The translations under genes were made by a program, and so were the position numbers. A model generated the notes under the pieces. The model saw only the letters and a program-made list of their open reading frames with translations. It ran no database searches and had not been told where the DNA came from. DNA of 41,484 nucleotides, taken from NCBI GenBank assembly GCA_002280725.1, contig NCEM01000025.1:1-41484 (forward strand). The letters run 5' to 3'. Source of the DNA: Alphaproteobacteria bacterium 32-64-14 (GTDB taxonomy: Bacteria; Pseudomonadota; Alphaproteobacteria; Caulobacterales; Hyphomonadaceae). Positions 27,586-35,713 of the stretch are shown one piece after another (position 1 is the first letter of the stretch; the number at the start of each line of letters is the position of its first letter).

Positions 27586-28332
27586 CTATTGCGAACCAAG
27601 TCCGTGGCGAAGCACCAGGGCGCTCCCCTCGGGCACAAACCCGATCTGCGTCAGGGCCTCCAGAGCCGCCGGGCTGGCGTTGGTAACCGTCGCCGTCATC
27701 TCCAGGTCCATGCTCGGCGAGACGTTCAGCCTCGCCAGCACATCTTCGCCCGTAGCCGCCTTGCCTGCCGCCTGCATGTGCAGCCGTCCGCCCTCGCAGG
27801 TCACCGGCCCGCGCAGCTCCGGCCCGACCCAGCCCTGCACGTTCACCTTGGTCAGCGCATCGGTCCACACCTCGCCCGTCGCGGTCTGGCAGGTGGATTG
27901 ATCGAACTTCAGCTCCTTCACCTGCAACGTGAACTTGCCGCCCGCCTGCGCCAGGGTGGCGGGCATTCCGGGCACCATGCCGGTGTCGCCGTCGATCTTC
28001 ATGTCCTTGATGTCGAGCGCGCCATTGCTCAGCCCGTAAGCAAGATCCGCCTGTCCCGAGAAACCTTCGCGCATCAGCCCCAGCATGCCCGTCGCCTTGC
28101 CGGTCAGCAGCGAGAACAGGTTGGCCTTCACGGCCAGGTCGCCGATGTGCTGATGGCCAAGCGACACGTTGCTCAGCTTGCCATCCCAGACGCTTCCCGA
28201 AGCCTCGGTATAGCGAAAATCCGGCATCTGCTTGGATGCCATGTCCGCCGCAATCGACATCGGAAAGAACGCGATCCCGCCGGCAACCAACGCCACAACG
28301 CCAAGCACGACAAACAGCACGATGCGAAGCAT
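27586..28332 (-). CDS. gspN: GspN-like type II secretion protein (orphan)
   Basis: The 248-residue protein has one N-terminal membrane helix (about 3-22) and a periplasmic domain of beta-strand character. The segment ASGSVWDGKLSNVSLGHQHIGDL (about 44-66) resembles the GspN/T2SSN family, in which the protein is an optional inner-membrane part of type II secretion systems. No other gsp gene is in the window, so a secretion role is inferred from family similarity only; it may instead act on its own, for instance in envelope trafficking, as related AsmA-like folds do. The start chosen is ATG 28330-28332 with GAGGGGA before it; a start at 28365 would add 11 polar residues ahead of the membrane helix. 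Confidence 0.75.
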   Translation of the reverse strand: MLRIVLFVVLGVVALVAGGIAFFPMSIAADMASKQMPDFRYTEASGSVWDGKLSNVSLGHQHIGDLAVKANLFSLLTGKATGMLGLMREGFSGQADLAYGLSNGALDIKDMKIDGDTGMVPGMPATLAQAGGKFTLQVKELKFDQSTCQTATGEVWTDALTKVNVQGWVGPELRGPVTCEGGRLHMQAAGKAATGEDVLARLNVSPSMDLEMTATVTNASPAALEALTQIGFVPEGSALVLRHGLGSQ

Positions 28333-28402
28333 GACCGTCCCCTCGGGATCTTTCCCGTCGCGCAATTAGTAAGGCAAGCGAGCCGTTCGCGAAAGAAGGT
28401 GG

Positions 28403-28903
28403 CTACACCTGCTCTGCCTTGTTTCGGTTTGATATGAGAAGCGCGAGGACAACAGTCGCTGCCAACGCCAGCCCGCCGCCGCCAAACAGGGCCCATCGGC
28501 TGTCCTCGCGTTGAGCTTCAGATGATGCGTAGTAGGTCGCTACAACGTTATTTCCGGCGGCCAGTTCGTAGAGAACGTTCTCGCGGGGATCGTAGCGCCC
28601 GCGAATACGCACATCTACCATGCCCTCAATTCTGTCCTCGGGAATGCCTTCCCAGTCTGGAATTCTGAACGTGATCACACCACCGTCTTCGGTGCGCACT
28701 GATATGTCGTGACCGACGTACTCTTCTAGCGGAAACCAATTTCGCCGGCTCCACCGCGTTCGGGTGACGCGCTCAGCCTGGACAATCTGACCTGAGACTT
28801 CCGCGAGAGTGCTCTCCGGCGGAGGTTCGTTCGCCCACCCGTTGTAGGCGACCGCCAAGCCGGCAAAGATCGCGACGCCCGCCACAATCTGCGCAGTCTT
28901 CAT
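28403..28903 (-). CDS. Unknown membrane-anchored protein with two end helices
   Basis: I do not recognise this 166-residue protein. It has an N-terminal hydrophobic segment (about 5-23, KTAQIVAGVAIFAGLAVAYNG), which could be a signal anchor. A polar middle domain (about 30-135) follows, with GHDISVRTEDGGVITFRIPDWE and MVDVRIRGRYDPRENVLYELAAGN, and then a second helix (about 140-160) and a short basic tail. The middle would face the periplasm if both helices insert. It precedes the gspN-like gene on the same strand, 70 bases away. An inverted repeat lies just upstream of its ATG (28901-28903). Confidence 0.7.
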   Translation of the reverse strand: MKTAQIVAGVAIFAGLAVAYNGWANEPPPESTLAEVSGQIVQAERVTRTRWSRRNWFPLEEYVGHDISVRTEDGGVITFRIPDWEGIPEDRIEGMVDVRIRGRYDPRENVLYELAAGNNVVATYYASSEAQREDSRWALFGGGGLALAATVVLALLISNRNKAEQV

Positions 28904-28919
28904 CGTGCGTTCTCGCCGG

Positions 28920-28950
28920 TTATCACTGCGACAGCTGGAGCAGGTGATAA
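28920..28950. promoter_or_regulatory. Inverted repeat upstream of the 28403-28903 gene
   Basis: TTATCAC (28920-28926) and GTGATAA (28944-28950) form a perfect 7-base dyad. The inner TGC/GCA can extend it with one unpaired base, and CAGCTG sits in the loop. It lies 17-47 bases before the ATG of the minus-strand gene, where it could be an operator or a leader hairpin. No regulator is identifiable from the sequence. Confidence 0.4.
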
Positions 28951-29074
28951 GATCTCAATCACCGCTCCTCGCCCCCAAATCAGCTGCATCTAAACACAGG
29001 AGCATCCGCTGACGAAGCGGCCGGTCGCGTGACGCAGGTTGAAAAGTCAGAGCAAGCTGCTCGTGCCGACGTCG

Positions 29075-29593
29075 CTACAGCAGCCCTTCGGCCTTCTTCG
29101 CGCCGTCCTTGCCGGAAAACAGCAATGTTCGCGTCCGCTCCGCGAGGCGCACGTTCACAAGATTGGTCTGGTTTTCGAACACGTCACGCAGGATGCGGTT
29201 GTCGATGGAAAGATTGCGCGGCGGCCCCGGCAGCTTGCAGTCCTGGTAGACCAGCAACGCCTCGCCTTCGAACTCGGCGCCTAGCGGCGACAGCTTGATC
29301 GCCTTGCCCGCATCGCTCAGCACGAACTGCTCTTCAATGTAGAGCATCAGCCGCGCCTGGTTCTGCAGCACCGTTATGTCCACCTGCGCCGCGCCGGTCT
29401 TCGCTGCGAGGCAAAGCTCGGCGTCATGCGCATGCATCCGGTGCATCACATCAAGCGTCGCGCTCGCGGCGTTCCAGGTCACCGTCGACAGCACAGTCTG
29501 CGCGCGGTGCGCCAGCGCGGGCGGTGCGAGCACGAGCGCGCCGCCGGCGATCAAGGCCAGCCTGCGCGTCATGCTGCCGCCCGCCTTGCTCAT
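29075..29593 (-). CDS. DUF6702 family exported protein
   Basis: The 172-residue protein has a signal peptide (MTRRLALIAGGALVLAPPALA, counted from the second ATG at 29572) ending in an Ala-x-Ala site before HRAQTVLSTVTWN. The mature part has the features I associate with DUF6702: an early TVLSTVTWNAASATLDVMHRMHAHD segment, a middle YIEEQFVL, and a C-terminal NQTNLVNVRL. The function is unknown. ATG 29591-29593 overlaps the stop of the M1 peptidase gene as ATGA, so the two are probably translated together; the true start may be either ATG. The pairing suggests that the protein helps or accompanies the peptidase in the periplasm (inference). Confidence 0.75.
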   Translation of the reverse strand: MSKAGGSMTRRLALIAGGALVLAPPALAHRAQTVLSTVTWNAASATLDVMHRMHAHDAELCLAAKTGAAQVDITVLQNQARLMLYIEEQFVLSDAGKAIKLSPLGAEFEGEALLVYQDCKLPGPPRNLSIDNRILRDVFENQTNLVNVRLAERTRTLLFSGKDGAKKAEGLL

Positions 29594-32040
29594 TGCGCAG
29601 GCGCAGGCTGTGTCGGCGCGATCGGCGCTGCCGGTCCGGGGGCTGGCTGCCCGGCCTTCGCGCGCAGCTCCACCATCGCATCCGCCATCTGGTTGCGCCC
29701 GCCGCCCGCCGCGCCCGACCGGAACAGGTCGAGACGGTTGGGCACGTTCTGCTGCGGGAAGCTGTTGTTCGCCATCACGCCGTCCGCCGTCTGATGACGC
29801 GCATCCAGATCGACAGAGACAACCCGCTTGGCTTCCACGAACACTTTCGAGACCTTCTGGTTGTTGATGCGCCAGATCTCCGCCGGGATCAGGATATCCT
29901 TCGTGCTGCCATCTTCAAACGTGAAGCGCAGTGGCAGCGGCGATACCAGCCCGCCGATGTTCTCGAAGTCCATGAAGTAGATGTACGGATTTTCGCGCAA
30001 CGCACGCTCGAAGGCAACCCGATCCGGCTCTTTCAGGCCCGCCACAAACGACTGATAGTCGTTGCGGTCCTTGTTGGTCGGCTCGAACTCATCGTTCGCG
30101 CTGTAGAAATCCGCAGCATCCGGATGCTTGTCCATATAGGTCTGGATGCCCGCGTCGCGGTTCTCATGCACCGTCACCGATGGCGGGCTGGTATCAGCCC
30201 TGCGCTGGCGCTGCAGCTCACCTTCAACGTCCGGATCCTTGGTCGATAGCCGGTACTCGCGCACATCCTGCAGCGCGATATCGACGTGATCCGTGGTGTA
30301 GAACCAGCCGCGCCAGAACCAGTCGAGATCGATCCCCGACGCATCTTCCATCGTGCGGAAGAAGTCCGCTGGCGTCGGCCGCTTGAATTTCCAACGCCGC
30401 GCAAACTCCTTGAACGCAAAGTCGAACAGTTCGCGCCCCATCACCGTCTCGCGCAGCACGGTCAGCGCTGCCGTGGGCTTGCCATAGGCGTTGTTGCCGA
30501 ACTGCTTGAGCGATTCCGAGTTCGTCATGATCGGAACCTGGTCTTCGCTCATCATGTAGGTCGTCATGCCATCGAGTATGTTCGACGGCCCGTTGCGCCC
30601 CGGGAAATTCTCGTCCCAGCGTTTCTTGGCCATGTAGTCGAGGAACGAATTCAGCCCCTCGTCCATCCATGTCCATTGGCGCTCGTCCACGTTGATGATC
30701 ATCGGCACATAGTTGTGTCCCACCTCGTGGATCACCACACCGATCAGGCCATCGCGCGCGGTGCGCGTGTAGGTCTTCACGCCGGTCTTCTCGTCCTTCA
30801 CCGGGCGCCCGCCGTTGAATGAGATCATCGGGTACTCCATGCCCCCACCAGCCCATGTGTTGACCGAGATCGCGGTCGGATAGGGATAGGGGAAGGAGAA
30901 CTCCGAATAGACGTCGATCGTGTGCGCAATCGCGCGCGTCGAGTACAGCGACCACAGCGGATCGCCTTCGGTCGGGAAGAAGGATTGCGCCAGCACATCC
31001 TCGCCCGCAGGCTGGTCCACGGCCATGGCGTCCCAGATGAATTTCCGGCTCGACGCCCACGCAAAATCGCGCACGTTCGTTGCTTTCCAGCGCCACGTCC
31101 GAGAGGTCGAAACACCTTCCTTCTCGTTCGCCAGGGCCTCATCGGGCGTCACGATATACATCGGCTTGTCATAGGTTTTCCGCGCCTGCGCGAGGCGATC
31201 GCGCTGCGCCGGCGTCAGGACGTCGTTGGGGTTCTGCAGCACGCCCGTCGCCGTCAGGATATGATCCGACGGCACCGTGATCGACACGTCGTAATTGCCA
31301 AACTCCAGCGTGAACTCGCCATTGCCCAGGAACTGCTTGTGCTGCCAGCCGGTGTAGTCGGTGTACGCCACCAACCGCGGAAACCACTGCGCCTGGAAGA
31401 AGGTATAGGTGTCGTTCTCCCGGAAATACTCGTACCCCGTCCGCCCGCCGAACAGGCCGTTGTCCACGATGTTGAACGCCCAGCTGATCTTCAGCGTCAC
31501 CGACTGCTTCGGCTGGACGCCGCCCGGCAGGTCAATCCGCATCATCGTGTCGTTGATCGTGTAGGCCAGCTTCCGCCCCGATCCATCGCTCACCGACTGG
31601 ATCTCGAACCCGTGCGAGGTCTGCGCATACGACTGAAGCTGCCGCAGCGAAGCGATCCCCAGCGTATCCGTGCCAGGCGCCGCCGTCGTCTGCGTCAGCC
31701 GCGAGGCCGAGTTCTGCGCAAAGATATTCTGGTCGAGCTGCAGCCACACATAGTTCAGCGGATGCGGCGAGTTGTTCCGGTACGTGATCGTGCCCGAGGC
31801 CGTGATGCGCTTGGCCGTCTCATCCAGCGTCGCTGCGATCACATAGTCGGCCTGTTGCTGCCAGTAGGCCTCGCCTGGCGCGCCCGAAGCCGTGCGATAC
31901 GTATTGGGCGTGGGCAGGTCGACTTCCAGCTGCCTGAACTTGTCGTCCCACGTGCCCTTGGTCTGCCTGTTGGCGTCCGCCATCGCGGGCGATGCCGCAA
32001 ACAGGACCGCCGCCAGGGCCGCAAGCCAAAACCGATTCAT
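29590..32040 (-). CDS. Exported M1-family zinc metallopeptidase
   Basis: This is a predicted periplasmic aminopeptidase-like enzyme. The 816 residues start with a signal peptide (NRFWLAALAAVLFAASPAMA, about 2-21). The zinc site is HEVGH (438-442), followed 18 residues later by a glutamate in WMDEGLNSF (E461), the HEXXH-x18-E pattern of the M1 clan. The substrate-binding GAMEN motif is replaced by GGGMEYP upstream, a change often seen in this subgroup. The N-terminal half is the usual beta-sandwich, and the C-terminal part (about 600-816) is a divergent region with a Pro/Ala-rich end. Its exact specificity cannot be read. It is the first gene of a pair with the DUF6702 gene. Confidence 0.92.
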   Translation of the reverse strand: MNRFWLAALAAVLFAASPAMADANRQTKGTWDDKFRQLEVDLPTPNTYRTASGAPGEAYWQQQADYVIAATLDETAKRITASGTITYRNNSPHPLNYVWLQLDQNIFAQNSASRLTQTTAAPGTDTLGIASLRQLQSYAQTSHGFEIQSVSDGSGRKLAYTINDTMMRIDLPGGVQPKQSVTLKISWAFNIVDNGLFGGRTGYEYFRENDTYTFFQAQWFPRLVAYTDYTGWQHKQFLGNGEFTLEFGNYDVSITVPSDHILTATGVLQNPNDVLTPAQRDRLAQARKTYDKPMYIVTPDEALANEKEGVSTSRTWRWKATNVRDFAWASSRKFIWDAMAVDQPAGEDVLAQSFFPTEGDPLWSLYSTRAIAHTIDVYSEFSFPYPYPTAISVNTWAGGGMEYPMISFNGGRPVKDEKTGVKTYTRTARDGLIGVVIHEVGHNYVPMIINVDERQWTWMDEGLNSFLDYMAKKRWDENFPGRNGPSNILDGMTTYMMSEDQVPIMTNSESLKQFGNNAYGKPTAALTVLRETVMGRELFDFAFKEFARRWKFKRPTPADFFRTMEDASGIDLDWFWRGWFYTTDHVDIALQDVREYRLSTKDPDVEGELQRQRRADTSPPSVTVHENRDAGIQTYMDKHPDAADFYSANDEFEPTNKDRNDYQSFVAGLKEPDRVAFERALRENPYIYFMDFENIGGLVSPLPLRFTFEDGSTKDILIPAEIWRINNQKVSKVFVEAKRVVSVDLDARHQTADGVMANNSFPQQNVPNRLDLFRSGAAGGGRNQMADAMVELRAKAGQPAPGPAAPIAPTQPAPAQ

Positions 32041-32372
32041 TCACAGCTCCCGCAGAATGTCTCAGCGCTCTTAGCGATAAACGATGAAATGTCACTGCGC
32101 CCCCGTAGCACGCACCAGACGCCTGAAAGGCGAGCCCAGCCTTGAAAAGGAAAGGGCCGGCTCTTGGGGAGCCGGCCCAGTTGCACAGGAACAGAACCGT
32201 CGGGAACCATCGAGGGACATCAAGGCGTCCCGGCGGTAGGTGTTCGGTATATGGGAGTGAGTCTGAACGCCGATTGAGGCGGCCGTTGTCCGTTATTCAG
32301 GCGAAACAAATACCGGCAAGCTACTGGTTTCACGCCGTATTTCAGACTGAATCGGACGCTAACCGGCGCCCC
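32041..32372. other. Intergenic region without a recognised gene
   Basis: These 332 bases separate the peptidase and the racemase-type gene, both on the minus strand. They hold the terminator-like hairpin at 32144-32178, 195 bases past the 32373 stop. They also hold a weak dyad, GGACATCAAGGCGTCC, near 32217-32232, which falls within the possible 3' region. No good open frame was seen on either strand. The part at 32041-32140 must carry the peptidase promoter, for which I see no strong match. Confidence 0.6.
32144..32178 (-). terminator. Intrinsic terminator for minus-strand transcripts from the racemase side
   Basis: A perfect 10-base stem, GGGCCGGCTC (32154-32163) with GAGCCGGCCC (32169-32178), closes a 5-base loop. 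On the minus strand it is followed by TTTCCTTTTC, a T-rich tail. It therefore ends transcription coming from 32373 and above, before the peptidase gene. Confidence 0.75.
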
Positions 32373-33512
32373 TCAGGCTTGGGCCACCGCCCCCGCCGCC
32401 AGGAACTGGCCCACCCGTTCAGGGTCGATCCCCCAGCTTTCCAGCACATCCTTAGAATGCTTGCCCGCCAGCGCGGGCGGCCCGTTCACCGCTCCCGCCG
32501 TACGCGAAAAGCGCGGCGCCGGCCCCGGCTGCGTCACGCCAAAGGCTTCGACAAAAGTTGAACGCTCCGCATTGTGCGGGTGCTTCGGCGCCTCATCCAT
32601 GCTCAGCACAGGCGCAACGCAGGCGTCCGTCCCGTCGAACACTTTCATCCACTCATCGCGCGTCTTCGTCTTCACGATCCCGGCCACGCGCGCCGAATGC
32701 TCCGCCCACTTCGCGCGGTCCATGTAGGAACCGAAGGCATCGTCCGGCAGCCCCAGCCCCTTCACCAGCAGCGCATGGAATTGCGGTTCGATCGACCCGA
32801 TCGCCAGCCACTTCCCATCCGCACATTCATACGTGTCGTAGAAGTGCGCCCCGCCATCCAGCAGGTTGGCATCGCGCTCCGCCGTCCACATGCCGACAGC
32901 CTTCATGTTGAAGAACATCGTCATCAGCGATGCCGCGCCATCGATCATCGCGCAGTCGATCACCTGCCCCTTGCCCGACGTGCGCGCCTCGATCACGCCC
33001 GCAAGAATCCCCATCGCGAGATAAAGCGCCCCACCGCCAAAATCCCCCACGAGATTCAGCGGCGGCACCGGCGGCTCGCCCTTGCGCCCCATCGTGTGCA
33101 GCGCCCCGGTCAGCGCGATATAGTCGATGTCGTGCCCCGCCATGCTCGACCACGGCCCCGTCTGGCCCCAGCCCGTCATGCGCCCATAGACCAGCTTCGG
33201 ATTGCGCTTCAGCGCCACATCAGGCCCAACGCCCAGCCGCTCCATCACGCCCGGCCGGAATCCCTCGATCAGCCCGTCCGCCTTGTCCATCAGGCTCAGA
33301 GCCGCCTCGACACCCTCGGGCTTCTTGAGGTCCAGCGCAATCGACCGCTTGCCCCGATTGGCCAGGTCCGCAAACGACCGCCCCGCCGACTCCGCGCGGT
33401 CAATCCGCACCACGTCCGCGCCCATGTCCGCCAGCAGCATGCCGCAGAACGGCCCCGGCCCGATCCCGGCAAACTCCACGATCTTCACGCCAACGAGGGG
33501 CCCAGACGCCAT
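32373..33512 (-). CDS. CaiB/BaiF CoA-transferase family protein, alpha-methylacyl-CoA racemase type
   Basis: Family III CoA-transferase fold, 379 residues. The best match is to alpha-methylacyl-CoA racemases, which invert the configuration at the 2-methyl carbon of branched acyl-CoA esters during their breakdown. Two catalytic residues of that subgroup are present: H127 in AGHDIDYIALTGAL and D157 in NLVGDFGGGALYL (His126 and Asp156 in the mycobacterial enzyme). The N-terminus has GIGPGPFCGMLLADMGADVVRIDR, typical for CoA binding. It starts at ATG 33510-33512 after GGAGAAG; a GTG one codon upstream is also possible. A true CoA-transferase would carry an aspartate nucleophile in a different context, so racemase is preferred. 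Confidence 0.88.
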   Translation of the reverse strand: MASGPLVGVKIVEFAGIGPGPFCGMLLADMGADVVRIDRAESAGRSFADLANRGKRSIALDLKKPEGVEAALSLMDKADGLIEGFRPGVMERLGVGPDVALKRNPKLVYGRMTGWGQTGPWSSMAGHDIDYIALTGALHTMGRKGEPPVPPLNLVGDFGGGALYLAMGILAGVIEARTSGKGQVIDCAMIDGAASLMTMFFNMKAVGMWTAERDANLLDGGAHFYDTYECADGKWLAIGSIEPQFHALLVKGLGLPDDAFGSYMDRAKWAEHSARVAGIVKTKTRDEWMKVFDGTDACVAPVLSMDEAPKHPHNAERSTFVEAFGVTQPGPAPRFSRTAGAVNGPPALAGKHSKDVLESWGIDPERVGQFLAAGAVAQA

Positions 33513-33600
33513 CACGCTTCTCCGCTTTGCGTGCTGACACTCCCGCCATTGCCGCGAACGTCAAGCCTATCTCAGCGGCAACCATCGCCTGTGAAACGCG

Positions 33601-33683
33601 CCTCGTCCTTCGACAGGCTCAGGATGAGGCGCTTAGGGCTCGTAACCTGATAGGCCTCATGCTGAGCCTGTCGAAGCACGAGG
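33601..33683. repeat. Long palindromic repeat of the CTTCGACAGGCTCAG type
   Basis: Two 30-base arms, 33601-33630 (CCTCGTCCTTCGACAGGCTC and on) and 33654-33683 (its near-perfect reverse complement), are separated by 23 bases. Arms with the core CTTCGACAGGCTCAG are widespread intergenic palindromes in proteobacterial genomes. It lies just past the stop of the 33703-34926 gene and before the racemase-type gene, where its RNA form would be a strong hairpin. No transposase is nearby. Confidence 0.85.
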
Positions 33684-33702
33684 CCGTGCTCACAGGTCCA
33701 AC

Positions 33703-34926
33703 CTACCCGCCAAACAGCGCCCCATGCACTTTCGCCGGGCCGCTCTCGCCATGCGGCCAACTCGTGCGGTCAAAATTGATCCCGTCCGGCAAGGTCGGGT
33801 CCACCACCATCGTCCCCGTCGCCGGATCAAGCTTCACGACCAGCGCCCAGCTCTGGTCATTGCCCGTCACCACCAGACGATCAGACGCCCTATCCGCCGC
33901 AATCCAGTGCGCCATGTGAAACTCTTCATCGAACACGATGCGCGAGGCCTCCACCGGCTTTATCGGATCGGATACATCGAGCGCGATCAGACCGTTTATC
34001 TCCGGCACGGTCTGCACATAGTACTTCCCGACCACCACCGGCACAGCGCAGGAATTGTGCATCTCCGTCCCGCCCGGAAACGCATGCACGAACACCGCCT
34101 TCGGCGCGCCCTCATTCACGCCATCGATCCGATAGACCCCGCACGAAAACGTCCCGACATAGACCGTCCCGTCCGCCAGCACGCGCGGCTCGGCCGGATC
34201 GACGTGATGCTCGCCTTGCCCGGACTCCGGCAGGTCCGCGGTCCCCAGCAGCTTGAGATCAGACGTCGACCACACCTGCACCTGCCGCGTCGATTTGTAG
34301 TCCTGCCCCGGCCAGCCTATCTCGGCCAGCGTCACCACCGCCCGATCCTTGCCCGGCACGACGGCAAGGCTGTACGGCCACACCAGCGCGTCCGGCGTCG
34401 CAGCCGACCTGGCCGAGACCGTCCGCAAAACCTTCCCGTCCGCCGACAACTCCGCCAGGCCACCTGGCGCGCCATACTTCCCGTTCATGCCCTGCAGCGT
34501 CACCAGAACGTTGCCCGCATCGGTCCGCGCATAGCTGTGCGGAAAGCTGAACTCGCCCATGTCCTTCATCTGCGCCGCCAGCTTCGGCTGCAGCGGATCG
34601 CGCAGGTCGATCAGCGATGTGAGGTTGCCGGTGAAGCCATCAGCGAACACCATTCCGCCCGCCGGAAACTCATACTCCACATGATGCGGCATCGTCCCTG
34701 TTGCGCCGATCGGCAAAGTCGCGACCACATCGCCATACGTCGCCGATCCTTCCCGCAAGTCGACAACCGACATGAAGTCGCTCTCGACCTTGTCCTTGTC
34801 AGCCGACCACACGAACAGGAATTGCGAGCCAGCGGCCTTCGCTTCAAGTTCCGCGACCGGCGCAGGCGGCGCTTCGGCGCAATTCGCGGCCAGCAAGGCG
34901 CCCATCGCCAGAAGTAACGCCCGCAT
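33703..34926 (-). CDS. Exported beta-propeller-like protein related to selenium-binding protein/methanethiol oxidase
   Basis: The 407-residue protein begins [21 protein letters not shown], a lipoprotein-like signal, although the residue before the cysteine is Asn, which is poor for signal peptidase II. The rest reads as repeated beta-strands with SBP56-like pieces: [63 protein letters not shown] and [21 protein letters not shown]. Several conserved histidines could bind metal. Distant kinship to the copper-dependent methanethiol oxidase family is my best reading, and the reaction is uncertain. The start is ATG 34924-34926; codons upstream to 35064 read through the divergent promoter region and lack a signal. 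The divergent gene begins 109 bases away. Confidence 0.7.
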   Translation of the reverse strand: MRALLLAMGALLAANCAEAPPAPVAELEAKAAGSQFLFVWSADKDKVESDFMSVVDLREGSATYGDVVATLPIGATGTMPHHVEYEFPAGGMVFADGFTGNLTSLIDLRDPLQPKLAAQMKDMGEFSFPHSYARTDAGNVLVTLQGMNGKYGAPGGLAELSADGKVLRTVSARSAATPDALVWPYSLAVVPGKDRAVVTLAEIGWPGQDYKSTRQVQVWSTSDLKLLGTADLPESGQGEHHVDPAEPRVLADGTVYVGTFSCGVYRIDGVNEGAPKAVFVHAFPGGTEMHNSCAVPVVVGKYYVQTVPEINGLIALDVSDPIKPVEASRIVFDEEFHMAHWIAADRASDRLVVTGNDQSWALVVKLDPATGTMVVDPTLPDGINFDRTSWPHGESGPAKVHGALFGG

Positions 34927-35035
34927 CGCAGCCTTCACCAAGCCGATCCCGATCCTCGGTGTGGACCACCGTCCTCCCCTTGAAAAGAGCGGGCCATTGC
35001 CCCTACCAACCGACAGCAACCGGAAGGATCGAAAC

Positions 35036-35395
35036 TTGAAGAGCAATTTCGACAACCACCGCATCTACTCAATGAGCTTCGCCAGCGTCTATGTGCTCTA
35101 CATCGCCAAGGTCGAGAAGAAGGGACACACCAAGGCGGAAGTAGACGAAGTCATCCGCTGGCTCACCGGCTACACGGCCAAGGGCCTCTAAGCCCAGGTG
35201 AAGAAGACTACCTTCCAGGAATTCATCGACACCGCTCCCAAGCTCAATCCCGCGCGCGACCTCATCACCGGCTCGATCTGCGGCGTGAAGGTCCAGGAAA
35301 TCGACCACCCGCTGATGCAGAACATCCGCTACATGGACAAGCTCGTCGACGAACTCGCCAAGGGCAAGGCGATGGACAAGGTGTTGCGCCAATAG
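35036..35395 (+). pseudogene. DUF2200 gene interrupted by an in-frame TAA
   Basis: Read through, the frame gives a near full-length DUF2200 protein of about 118 residues. The first part has [20 protein letters not shown] and [23 protein letters not shown]. After a TAA at 35189-35191 comes [20 protein letters not shown] and then [23 protein letters not shown], in the same frame. The likely start is TTG 35036-35038, with GGAAGGA 7 bases before it. The family is expected to have Glu where the stop lies, so one GAA-to-TAA change would explain it. A GTG 6 bases after the stop (35198) could restart translation, giving a 65-residue C-terminal piece. A sequencing error is possible. The function of the family is unknown. 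Confidence 0.85.
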
Positions 35396-35401
35396 GCGGG
35401 C

Positions 35402-35710
35402 CTATTTCAGTGGCTCCTGGCGATCGATACGTTGGATGATCGTCGCCCGGCAGGTTTTCTGGTCCTCCAGACCTGGCTCACGATATAGCGGCGGATCAAT
35501 AGGCCCTCCCGTACTGAACTTTCCGCTTCCAACAACGATCTTGCCCTCGCGAACTACCCGCCGTTCATCGAGACATTCGCAGAACTCGTGGCTCGCGCGC
35601 GTGTCTTTCACACACTGATCAACCCAACTGGCTGGCTGCTCCTGACAGGCCGACATGCTGAGCGCCGCAAAGCCTCCCGCAAACCAAAGGAGCGATGTCT
35701 TGCGGTTCAA
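35402..35710 (-). CDS. Small predicted lipoprotein of unknown function
   Basis: The 102-residue protein starts NRKTSLLWFAGGFAALSMSAC (first residue read as Met), a signal peptide with a lipobox-like SAC, so C22 would be the lipidated residue. The mature part has a Cys-rich stretch, DQCVKDTRASHEFCECLDER, with three cysteines, and a further cysteine in DQKTCRATII, suggesting two disulfide bonds in the periplasm. No family is recognised. The start is TTG 35708-35710, 3 bases after the dehydrogenase stop, with GGGGTGA overlapping that stop. It is convergent with the DUF2200 gene, 6 bases away. Confidence 0.7.
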   Translation of the reverse strand: MNRKTSLLWFAGGFAALSMSACQEQPASWVDQCVKDTRASHEFCECLDERRVVREGKIVVGSGKFSTGGPIDPPLYREPGLEDQKTCRATIIQRIDRQEPLK

Positions 35711-35713
35711 AGG

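Noticed and set aside
35069..35392. A 107-codon minus-strand frame across the DUF2200 region
   Set aside because: The plus-strand translation matches the DUF2200 family on both sides of the TAA, so the minus frame is a shadow.
35198..35395. The DUF2200 3' half as an independent small gene
   Set aside because: It lacks a ribosome site before GTG 35198 and is collinear and in frame with the 5' half, so a broken single gene is the simpler reading.
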